NCBI RefSeq assembly: GCF_001889025.1
Contig: NZ_CP018154.1
Location: 1,106,501-1,170,500 of the forward strand
Length of the DNA: 64,000 nucleotides
Reading direction: 5' to 3'
DNA from: Sphingorhabdus lutea
GTDB taxonomy: Bacteria; Pseudomonadota; Alphaproteobacteria; Sphingomonadales; Sphingomonadaceae
How positions within the stretch are numbered: the first letter of the stretch is position 1; each line of letters opens with the position of its first letter. The notes below the pieces were generated by a model, which made no database searches, was not told the origin of the DNA, and saw only the letters and a program-made list of their open reading frames with translations. Both the position numbers and the translations under genes were made by a program. This document shows, in pieces, positions 26,821-34,613 of this stretch.

Positions 26821-28313
26821 ACCCGATTATCCATCACGGACCTTATCCAATCAAGGTAGTTTGCTGTGTTTTCAATGACATATTTTGCGGCTTCTTCGGC
26901 CTGTTTTATCATTGCCATTTTTTGCTGAGATGATTGCGCGGTATAGAGGGCAGATGGCTGTGATGGGATGGACAGGGCGTGGAGCATATTGGCCCAAATT
27001 GCAGGCTGCATCGGGGCTTCTTCGGTCAGGGGGATGCGGCCGCGATGGGTAAATTGTTGCTGCAATGCCAATGTTTGCGGCGTTTTTGATAATGTGCTTA
27101 CATAATCAGCAAATGGCGTTTCGGCCTGTGGCAGGGAAAGATAATGGCTGGCCAGCCAAGTTTGAACGCCCATAGTCATTAAATTTGCGCGGCGATTATA
27201 TTCATCACGTTCTTGCGGGATGATATGCCGTCCGGGCAATAATTCCAATAATAGGGATAAATGCCGATGCGCAAGGTCAAGGTTAATGCCGCCAATGGGC
27301 TGAAAACTTGCCGCCGTATCGCCAAGGGCAATGGCATTGCGGACAAAGGGTTGTTTTAATGCCCCTGAAATAATTTTGACCAAATGGGGGGTTTTCGCGC
27401 CTGCTTGCTTAAAAATATTTTCCACTTCCAAATGATTTAAGTCCGATGGTTGTGCAAAAATATGCTGCACAAAATCACGCCCGCCAATTTTACTATGGAC
27501 GCCAAAATCGGTTAAAATTGCATGATCCTCCAACGCCAAAACGGGGGTGTCTTGCACCGCCATATAAATATGATCACAGGGTAAAATATCACTCCATGGG
27601 TCGAGTATCGCCTCTGGCAATTCGCGCATTAACCAACGCATTGGGCCGCTGCAATCAATGAATAAATCGGCATCAATTTGCCCTGCATCATCTTTTAATA
27701 TAACTGCATCAACATCGCCATTATTTTTGAAAATGACATTTTGGGGCAAATGCGGCGCATATTGCACGCCAAGCGTCGTGGCATATTCGATTAACATTTC
27801 ACGATAGGCAGGAACATTCCAACGCAGCCCATAATCAATTTGCGATGTCGGATAGGATTGATTATTATCAGATAGGGCAAATTTACCCGTCGCCGCCAAT
27901 ATTTCGGCCTGATTTAATATTTTATCACTGTTCTGATTTTGTCTATTTTCGGCGTTAAAATTACCAATAAATGCCTCCAACGGCATTTGGTCAATATTAT
28001 CATATCCCGCCACGCCGTCATGGCCATTTTCATTCCAATTTATATATCGGTTCACCAATTTATGGCTTGCGCCAGCTTTTTTTGCCAAAGAAATGTCATT
28101 GATGCCCAATTGTGCATGCAATTTATTGGTAAATGGCATGGCATTGCCAATATTTGCGGTGAAATTTGCCGGATCATTATGGCATGGAATAACCCTTATC
28201 TCCGCCAATGGGTTTGCACGTTTCATGGCGATGGCCGCCAATATGCCCAGCTGGCCATCACCAATGATTAAAATTGATTGCAATAGCTGTCTTGCGGGCG
28301 CATCTGCGGTCAT
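26817..28313 (-). CDS. Degenerate halogenase-fold flavoprotein (H3), catalytic motifs lost
   Basis: This 498-residue protein aligns along its whole length with the PrnA-type halogenases beside it but lacks their signatures. The FAD loop survives (IIGDGQLGILAAI) and so does a lysine in SHKLVNRYINW (Lys85). The GVGEATIP motif is replaced by NIGNAMPF, there is no WxWxIP, and the EPLEST segment reads QPIGGINLD, so the catalytic glutamate is gone. The frame is intact and ATGA-coupled to H4 upstream, which argues against a decaying pseudogene. It may be a non-halogenating flavoprotein or a partner subunit of H4; this is inference. Confidence 0.8.
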   Translation of the reverse strand: MTADAPARQLLQSILIIGDGQLGILAAIAMKRANPLAEIRVIPCHNDPANFTANIGNAMPFTNKLHAQLGINDISLAKKAGASHKLVNRYINWNENGHDGVAGYDNIDQMPLEAFIGNFNAENRQNQNSDKILNQAEILAATGKFALSDNNQSYPTSQIDYGLRWNVPAYREMLIEYATTLGVQYAPHLPQNVIFKNNGDVDAVILKDDAGQIDADLFIDCSGPMRWLMRELPEAILDPWSDILPCDHIYMAVQDTPVLALEDHAILTDFGVHSKIGGRDFVQHIFAQPSDLNHLEVENIFKQAGAKTPHLVKIISGALKQPFVRNAIALGDTAASFQPIGGINLDLAHRHLSLLLELLPGRHIIPQERDEYNRRANLMTMGVQTWLASHYLSLPQAETPFADYVSTLSKTPQTLALQQQFTHRGRIPLTEEAPMQPAIWANMLHALSIPSQPSALYTAQSSQQKMAMIKQAEEAAKYVIENTANYLDWIRSVMDNRV

Positions 28314-29833
28314 TCAATATCTGCCAATCTTTTTGCATGATTGTGTAAATATGCGCGGTGAGACGGCATATTATTCACCTGTTTAGAAATTGCATTCTTC
28401 AATGAATGTAAAGCCCGAAACAGACCATCCTGATTTCCAATTTCTGTTCGTGGGTCAAATCCTGTTGGATAGATATTTTGCCCTAAATAAACCGCGACCC
28501 AGCTGGGTTCATAAAATAAACCTTGTGAATATTTTGAAACATGGCCGCTTTGCCGCCACAGCTCCATTTTCTCGGACAGGCTATGGGGTATCTCCATCGT
28601 GCGAACATGATCCCAAAATGGCGTGTCGTCACGTGTGGTGGCATGATAATGCAGGATGAGGAAATCACGGATACGGTCATATTCCATATCGACCAATTGG
28701 TTAAATGCATCGCGGTCAAATTGCTGTATCACCCCATTTTTCGGGAATAGCTCAATGAAATTGGTAATCGCCATTTGCGCCAAATATATGCTGGTGGATT
28801 CCAATGGCTCTAAAAATCCACTGGACAGGCCAACTCCAATAACATTTTTGATGAATGATTTTTTGCGTCTTCCTGCTTTAAATTTTAATAATTTTGGCTC
28901 GGCCAATGGCTTACCTTCTATGGCATTGATAAGCGCATTTTTTGCTTCATCATCACTTAAATATTGGCTGGCATAAACATATCCATTGCCAATGCGGTGT
29001 TGCAGGGGGATACGCCAACGCCAGCCTGCGGGCATGGCAATGGCCCTAGTATAAGGTTCAATTTCATTTTCATTTTCGGCGGTACATGGAACGGCGACCG
29101 CCCGGTCACATGGCAGCCAATGTGACCAATCTTCCCATTCTGCGCCCAATGTCTGGCCCAATAACATGCTGCGAAACCCCGAACAATCGATAAAAATATC
29201 GCCGGAAATTTGGTTGCCACTTTCCAGAATCAATGTTTCAACATTGCCATTTTCAGGGTTTGTTTGCACATTATTGACGCGCCCTTCGACACGCTTTACC
29301 CCCTTGGCTGTTGCAAAATCACGCATGAAAGGGCCAAATAGAGTGGCGTCAAATTGATAGGCATAGCCATAGGTAGAGGCCAAGCTATTATCCGATGCGG
29401 GCGGCGCAAATTTATTGGCCAATGCCGCCGCAACGCCCATAGAATAATCACCAATTGACCCAACATCGCCGATATTTTTTTGGGCGGCCAACCAATAATG
29501 ATGAAAAGGCACGCCGGCCAATGCATCACCAAAACTGCCAAATGGGTGAATATAGCTGTCGCCTATTTTGCCAAAGTCACGAAAATCAATGCCCAATTTA
29601 TAGGTGGCATGGGTGGCGCGCATAAAATCCGCTTCATCAATGCCCAATGTTTCCACAAAATGCCGCAAATGGGGCAGGGTGGCCTCCCCCACGCCGATAA
29701 TGCCAATATCTTCAGATTCAACCAATGTCACATCGACCTGTGCCCCCAACATTACAGCCAATGCAGTGGCAGACATCCATCCCGATGTGCCGCCGCCTAA
29801 AATGACTATTTTTGTGGGGTTTTGGATGTTCAT
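28310..29833 (-). CDS. Flavin-dependent tryptophan/indole halogenase family protein (H4)
   Basis: A 507-residue halogenase with complete motifs: ILGGGTSGWMSATAL (11-25), GVGEATLP (47-54), the catalytic lysine in YKLGIDF (Lys79, the same number as in PrnA), WRWRIP, and EPLESTSIYL. It lies 44 bases after the GH10 gene on the same strand and overlaps the degenerate paralogue H3 by ATGA, so GH10-H4-H3 is probably one transcript from the operator region at 31.1 kb. No flavin reductase gene is nearby. Confidence 0.9.
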   Translation of the reverse strand: MNIQNPTKIVILGGGTSGWMSATALAVMLGAQVDVTLVESEDIGIIGVGEATLPHLRHFVETLGIDEADFMRATHATYKLGIDFRDFGKIGDSYIHPFGSFGDALAGVPFHHYWLAAQKNIGDVGSIGDYSMGVAAALANKFAPPASDNSLASTYGYAYQFDATLFGPFMRDFATAKGVKRVEGRVNNVQTNPENGNVETLILESGNQISGDIFIDCSGFRSMLLGQTLGAEWEDWSHWLPCDRAVAVPCTAENENEIEPYTRAIAMPAGWRWRIPLQHRIGNGYVYASQYLSDDEAKNALINAIEGKPLAEPKLLKFKAGRRKKSFIKNVIGVGLSSGFLEPLESTSIYLAQMAITNFIELFPKNGVIQQFDRDAFNQLVDMEYDRIRDFLILHYHATTRDDTPFWDHVRTMEIPHSLSEKMELWRQSGHVSKYSQGLFYEPSWVAVYLGQNIYPTGFDPRTEIGNQDGLFRALHSLKNAISKQVNNMPSHRAYLHNHAKRLADIE

Positions 29834-29877
29834 ATATATATTTCAATCATATAAATTGGGCTTCCCCTTTAATATAT

Positions 29878-31029
29878 TTAACGTTTTGGCGCATGTGATA
29901 ATGATTGGCTTATACTATCATAAAGCGGCTTTTTATTAAAATTCATATCATAGGGCAGGGGACGTTTTGGCATGCCATCTTCGCGCAAAGGCTTAAAATC
30001 TTGTAACCATGAATATGGATCGCACATCCCCCATAGCAAAAATTCTTTCACCTGAGGATAATTAAACATCAGGTCCAAATATTCTTTGGCATAGGCAGCG
30101 ACGGCCGCGTCCCTTATCCCGATATCTGCGGGCAATAATTGATCATTAACATCAAATTCGGTGATTAAAATATCATATCCCATGGCGGTGACTTCGTTTA
30201 AAAATTCGCGCCATGGTGCGCTTTGTTTCGCCACTTGGGAGGCGACACTGCCCATATTATCCAATCTTATATGCGATTGAATGCCCAATGCATCGACGGG
30301 CACGCCGCGCTTTTTAAACCCTTCTAAAAGGGATAGGACACCTTTTCTATGCCCCTCATTTCCATCTTCCCAGCTCATATAATCATTATATACTAATTGC
30401 GTATTTGGCGCATGCTGGCGCGCGGTATGAAATGCCAAATCAACCAGTTCCAACGTGCCGCCCATTGCCCGCGACAAAGCGGTAGAGGCAAGTTTATTTT
30501 CAGGCAACACGGTTTCATTGACCACGTCATAGCTTTTAATCATGCCTTTATATCTTTGGCAGACAGCGGCGATATGGCGGGTTAAAATATGCTCCGCTTC
30601 TTTAATTGGATTTGCACCAAAATCATATTCCTCCAGCCATTTTGGCATCCATTCTGGCCGATGCCATAATAATGTATGGCCGCGAATATCCATATTATTT
30701 GCGCGGGCAAAGGCGACCTGATCGTCAAAATCGGTAAAGTCAAATTCATCCACATGGGGGCGGATGGCCTGCCATTTCATTTCATTTTCCGCGACAATCA
30801 TGCCGCAATCATTTTTCAATAATTGGGTATATTGCGGGTTTTTGAACGAGCCACTATTCGCCGGACCAGATCCGGTTGCACTGCCCACATTTATACCACG
30901 CGCCTTGCCAATTTGGTGCAGGCCGCCAGTTATTTTAGGCATTTTTGCAGGGGATAGGGATGTTGGCACTGTGCTGCAACCTGCGGTGAACAATGCTACG
31001 CCGCCAATCATAACCTCTCTTCTTTTCAT
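29878..31029 (-). CDS. GH10 endo-1,4-beta-xylanase, predicted lipoprotein
   Basis: A 383-residue glycoside hydrolase family 10 enzyme that cuts internal beta-1,4 links of xylan (some members act on other beta-glycans). The signal peptide ends in a lipobox (TAGC), so the enzyme is probably lipid-anchored. Family motifs are GHTLLWHRP, the acid/base glutamate in YDVVNET, QSHIRLD, and the nucleophile glutamate in ITEFDVND. The start has GGAGAGAG upstream. It is divergent from lacI, with a LacI-type operator 94 bases upstream of its start codon. Confidence 0.93.
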   Translation of the reverse strand: MKRREVMIGGVALFTAGCSTVPTSLSPAKMPKITGGLHQIGKARGINVGSATGSGPANSGSFKNPQYTQLLKNDCGMIVAENEMKWQAIRPHVDEFDFTDFDDQVAFARANNMDIRGHTLLWHRPEWMPKWLEEYDFGANPIKEAEHILTRHIAAVCQRYKGMIKSYDVVNETVLPENKLASTALSRAMGGTLELVDLAFHTARQHAPNTQLVYNDYMSWEDGNEGHRKGVLSLLEGFKKRGVPVDALGIQSHIRLDNMGSVASQVAKQSAPWREFLNEVTAMGYDILITEFDVNDQLLPADIGIRDAAVAAYAKEYLDLMFNYPQVKEFLLWGMCDPYSWLQDFKPLREDGMPKRPLPYDMNFNKKPLYDSISQSLSHAPKR

Positions 31030-31122
31030 TTTTCTCTCTCCACTTTTACGCCCAAAATAAAATATGTTTAGGCGGCCTCATTTTTATTTTTATTTGCCAT
31101 ATATCAAATATGATGTGATTTT

Positions 31123-31138
31123 ATGATAGCGCTACCAT
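31123..31138. promoter_or_regulatory. LacI-family operator O2 (GH10 / lacI promoters)
   Basis: ATGATAGCGCTACCAT, a near-perfect 16-bp palindrome, lies between the divergent GH10 and LacI genes. It is identical over all 16 bases to the site at 34578 and shares its core with the one at 22578. Its position implies control of the GH10-H4-H3 unit and autoregulation of the repressor. Confidence 0.85.
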
Positions 31139-31243
31139 TAAACAAATTTTATCATAGGTCAATCGGCCTGTGGAAAAAATAGACTGGCTAGCAATTATCA
31201 AAAAAATATGTCACATAGACAATTCCTTAATGAAGAAAATGAC

Positions 31244-32290
31244 ATGAATATAAAATCATCACGTGGCCAAAAAAATGGGGCAACCATCGCAGATGTGGCA
31301 AAGGAATCTGGCTTTTCACCCATGACGGTATCGCGGGTTATCAATGGCGAAAGCCATGTCAAAGACGCGACCAGAGAGGCCGTGATGGCGGCGGTTAAAA
31401 AATTGGATTATTCGCCAAATTTGGCGGCCAGAAGCCTTGCCGGGGCAGAACAAGTTCGCGTTGGTTTATTATATAGCAACCCAAGCGCAGCCTATCTTAG
31501 CCGGTTTTTGGTCGGATGCCTTGAACAGGCGCGTGAAAACCATATCCAATTGATTATTGAAGATTGCGGTTCGGAATTGGCCGCGATTGACGCGATTAAA
31601 AAATTAAAAGCCAGCAATGTTGACGGTATCATTATGTCGCCGCCATTATGCGATTCCAAAAATGTGTTAAGGGCGATTGAGGAAGTTGGCATGTTGGCGG
31701 TTGTCATCGCCAATTGGCGGCCTCCTTCGGCGGTTTCGGTTATTCGTATTGACGATATTGGCGCGGCGCGGGCGATGACAAATCATATTATTTCACTTGG
31801 CCACCGCGATATTGGTTTCATTATTGGTAATCCCACCCATATGGCCAGCCATGAAAGATTGGTGGGATTTCAAGAGGCGTTAAAAGAAAATAATATAAAT
31901 TTGCCAGAGGAATATATTGAACAAGGCAGTTTCACATATCGTTCTGGTTTGAAAGCGGCGGAAAAATTATTGAGCCTGCCCAAACCGCCAACTGCCATTT
32001 TTGCATCAAATGATGATATGGCCGCCGCCGCCGTGACGGTGGCGCACCGCCGTCATATGGATGTGCCCAAGGATATAACAATTTGCGGATTTGACGATAC
32101 TGATTTTGCCCAATCCATTTGGCCGGAATTAACCACTATCCACCAACCCATTGCCAAAATGTCGCGCGAGGCGGTTAATATGTTGGTGGAACAGATAAGG
32201 AATAAAAGGTCAAATAAGGAAATTGGCTCGCTTGACCTTCTTTTGGATTATACCTTTGTAAAAAGAGAGTCCGATGCAGCCGCACCATGA
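31244..32290 (+). CDS. LacI-family transcriptional regulator of the glycan island
   Basis: The protein has an N-terminal LacI helix-turn-helix (TIADVAKESGFSPMTVSRVI), the hinge helix SPNLAARSLAG, and a periplasmic-binding-protein-like sensor domain with repeated GFIIGNP and IFASNDDMAAAAV segments. It presumably binds the three TAGCGCTACCA-type sites of the island and releases them on binding a sugar. I prefer the ATG at 31244 (348 residues), just before the DNA-binding domain and preceded by GAAGAAA; an ATG at 31208 is also in frame but has no ribosome-binding site. The regulon assignment is inferred from the sites. Confidence 0.9.
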   Translation: MNIKSSRGQKNGATIADVAKESGFSPMTVSRVINGESHVKDATREAVMAAVKKLDYSPNLAARSLAGAEQVRVGLLYSNPSAAYLSRFLVGCLEQARENHIQLIIEDCGSELAAIDAIKKLKASNVDGIIMSPPLCDSKNVLRAIEEVGMLAVVIANWRPPSAVSVIRIDDIGAARAMTNHIISLGHRDIGFIIGNPTHMASHERLVGFQEALKENNINLPEEYIEQGSFTYRSGLKAAEKLLSLPKPPTAIFASNDDMAAAAVTVAHRRHMDVPKDITICGFDDTDFAQSIWPELTTIHQPIAKMSREAVNMLVEQIRNKRSNKEIGSLDLLLDYTFVKRESDAAAP

Positions 32291-32338
32291 TTATTTAATA
32301 TATTAAAAATCATGAATATTGGCATATCGGATGCCCAT

Positions 32339-33490
32339 TCATTCCCCAATTTGCGGACCGGAATTTAATATAAAAACTTGCCCAATTTCGATTGATTGTT
32401 TTTGCGCACCAAAATGAAGCGCTAACGCACCCTTGCCCGCAGGAATATCCATATTTGCGCGGGTGCGGATTTGCAGCAAACGCCAATTTGATGAAATATC
32501 AATCATATTGTCGGCGAAACCGGCATAGGGCGCTTCGTTAATTTGCACCCTTATCCCCAATTTTCCCGGCGTTGCTTCTCCATTATTGGGTGTGGTGCGC
32601 GCTAAAATGGCAATGGTTAAAATATCATCTTCTTTTATATGCTGTTCAATTGGGACGATAGCGCCAATATCATATATATTTGCCGCTTTTTCCATGGTGG
32701 TCATTTGAAATGCCATACCGCCTGTGCCTGGAATATTGGGCGATGGCACCATCATATGTTTTGCGCCATTTCCAAATATGGACCATGCTTTATTTGCCGA
32801 ATTGGTAATTAAAACGCCCTTACCCTCCAATTGGGGGAGTAGCGCGGTGGTCGCGCTTTGCGGGCGTGGGCCGGTTTCGGGCATGGCGGTTTTCGTGCCT
32901 GATAAAATTATGGTTTGGCCAATTTCAATTATCTGCTCTGCACCTGCCAATTGAAAACCGACAACAGCATCGCCCTTTGCAATATTCATCGTGGATTTTG
33001 CACTTATTTCATATAGCCGCCATTCCTTGCCAATAATTTGTTTGGTCTCGCCAAACCCATCATAGGGCGCGGCATTTTGTTGAAATCGCACGGTGACAAT
33101 GCCTTGTCCATCCTTTGTTTGGGCGGAAATGGTGCGCGCATAAAATGCAATCACCACATCATCATTTTTTTTAATCGCGGCGGTAATGGGGACATTTGCC
33201 CCGGCATCATATGGCTTTGCCCCCATTTTATTGATGGTGAATTTAATCGCGGCCTGCCCGCCAGGGATGCTAGATCCGGTCACCGTTTCGCTTTGTAAGA
33301 TGCTGCCAAAACTATCCCATGCAAGGCTGGTCGGATCATTGATTAAATCACCGGGCAGGGCATCGTCCAATACCTGAAGTTCTGGCGTTAGTTGTTTTGC
33401 AAATATTGCCGTGGGGGCAGCAAAAATTATCGCGGTGCCAATGAAGGCAGTGCAACGTAAATATTGATATAGATGATTTTTGTTTGGCAT
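32339..33490 (-). CDS. Secreted two-domain repeat protein of unknown function, possibly carbohydrate-binding
   Basis: I do not recognise a named family. The 383-residue protein has a signal peptide (about residues 1-31, ending AIFA) and two clearly homologous domains of about 145 residues (roughly 55-205 and 230-380). Shared landmarks are YDxGAxVPI, a short IKxDD stretch, VRxQxNxAPYxGF, a WRLxxIxxxxxMxIxxG segment, and IEIGQxxIL. The beta-rich pattern resembles galactose-binding-like or CBM4/9-type jelly rolls, but no catalytic residues can be proposed. It starts one base after the GH5 stop, with AGAGGGA at the end of GH5 as ribosome-binding site, so both are on one transcript. Confidence 0.8.
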   Translation of the reverse strand: MPNKNHLYQYLRCTAFIGTAIIFAAPTAIFAKQLTPELQVLDDALPGDLINDPTSLAWDSFGSILQSETVTGSSIPGGQAAIKFTINKMGAKPYDAGANVPITAAIKKNDDVVIAFYARTISAQTKDGQGIVTVRFQQNAAPYDGFGETKQIIGKEWRLYEISAKSTMNIAKGDAVVGFQLAGAEQIIEIGQTIILSGTKTAMPETGPRPQSATTALLPQLEGKGVLITNSANKAWSIFGNGAKHMMVPSPNIPGTGGMAFQMTTMEKAANIYDIGAIVPIEQHIKEDDILTIAILARTTPNNGEATPGKLGIRVQINEAPYAGFADNMIDISSNWRLLQIRTRANMDIPAGKGALALHFGAQKQSIEIGQVFILNSGPQIGE

Positions 33491-33491
33491 A

Positions 33492-34532
33492 TTATTTTCC
33501 CTCTTCATCCTTACCCTCTTTCAATCCCATGGCATCCAACATTCCCGGCACCCATTTTTTTGTGCTGCTGTCATATAGGGGGAATGTATTGGTATATGCC
33601 CATGCGCACATGCCAATATTCACTTCATCAAATGCCTGCCTTACCGCCTTTTGATATTTTACCCGTTGTTCCAAAGGAACTGGGCCATTGGCGCCAAATT
33701 CGCCCATAAAGGGGGTTTTGCCTGTTTGGGCGATATAATCTTTAATTTTCTGCACATCGGCTTTTAAATTGGCCTTGTCCTCCTTGCTGCCATATTCGCG
33801 GCCCATGGGGGGCGGATTGTCCACCCATGTTGCGCCCTGATGGGTAAAATCAAATGGATCATAATAATGAAATGTCGGGATTATATGGGGATCATCGGGC
33901 AATTTTAATGTTTGCAGCGATTTAATCCCGCTCCAAAATTCGCCCCCAATAATAACGGGACGGTCAGGGTTGCTTTTGCGAATTTCATACAGGGCAGGGG
34001 TTAAAACATCCAATAAATTGCTGTCATTAAATTTATCATGCGGTTCATTTTCAATTTCAAACCACAGATTTTCGGTGGGATAATCGGCAAAGATAATGGC
34101 GATTTGTTTCCACATGGCGGCCAATTTGGCAATATTTTTCTCGCTTGGGTCGCTGTGGATTTCTTCAAAATGATGGCTGTTCAAAATGATATTTAAATTT
34201 GACTGTCGCGCATTATCCACCACATATTTTATACGTTTCATATATTTTGGATCTATTTTATATTCCGGCGCATCACCGGATGGACCATCAACCATATGGG
34301 TGGACCACCGCACGGGCAGCCTGATCGTATTAAATCCGGCCTTTGCGATAATTTCAAAATCATTATCGGCAATTTTACGTCCGCCAAAACCTGCTTCGGT
34401 GGGTGGTTCAAAATGATTGCCCATATTGATGCAGCGGCCAACGGGCAGGCTGTCTGTTTTGGCAATTGCTGGCATATTTAATGTAAATATCGCCGCGCCA
34501 ATGGCGCCGGCAAATAAAAATTTACGCATCAT
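33492..34532 (-). CDS. GH5-family secreted glycoside hydrolase (cellulase-like)
   Basis: The 346-residue enzyme has a signal peptide (ending near PAIA) and a GH5 TIM barrel. Motifs: FNTIRLPVRWS, ILNSHHFEE, the acid/base glutamate in FEIENEPHD, and the nucleophile glutamate in FMGEFGANG. GH5 enzymes attack cellulose, mixed-linkage glucan, mannan and other beta-glycans; the subfamily cannot be told here. The start is the first of two ATGs (34532), preceded by GAGAGGGA. It is divergent from GH3, with a shared LacI-type operator 46 bases upstream. Confidence 0.92.
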   Translation of the reverse strand: MMRKFLFAGAIGAAIFTLNMPAIAKTDSLPVGRCINMGNHFEPPTEAGFGGRKIADNDFEIIAKAGFNTIRLPVRWSTHMVDGPSGDAPEYKIDPKYMKRIKYVVDNARQSNLNIILNSHHFEEIHSDPSEKNIAKLAAMWKQIAIIFADYPTENLWFEIENEPHDKFNDSNLLDVLTPALYEIRKSNPDRPVIIGGEFWSGIKSLQTLKLPDDPHIIPTFHYYDPFDFTHQGATWVDNPPPMGREYGSKEDKANLKADVQKIKDYIAQTGKTPFMGEFGANGPVPLEQRVKYQKAVRQAFDEVNIGMCAWAYTNTFPLYDSSTKKWVPGMLDAMGLKEGKDEEGK

Positions 34533-34577
34533 TTCATTCCCTCTCTCTTTATCCAAATTTAATATAGACTATTTGAG

Positions 34578-34593
34578 ATGATAGCGCTACCAT
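34578..34593. promoter_or_regulatory. LacI-family operator O3 (GH5 / GH3 promoters)
   Basis: ATGATAGCGCTACCAT lies between the divergent GH5 and GH3 genes, 20 bases before the GH3 start codon. It is identical to the site at 31123. A repressor here would block both transcripts. Confidence 0.85.
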
Positions 34594-34613
34594 AAATTTA
34601 AGAGGAGAAAATT

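Noticed and set aside
26817..28313. H3 as a pseudogene
   Set aside because: The frame is full length, without stops, and ATGA-coupled to H4; loss of motifs alone does not prove decay.
22700..29833. Halogenated natural-product biosynthetic cluster
   Set aside because: No NRPS, PKS, tailoring or resistance genes are present; the neighbours are a TonB receptor, glycoside hydrolases and a LacI regulator.
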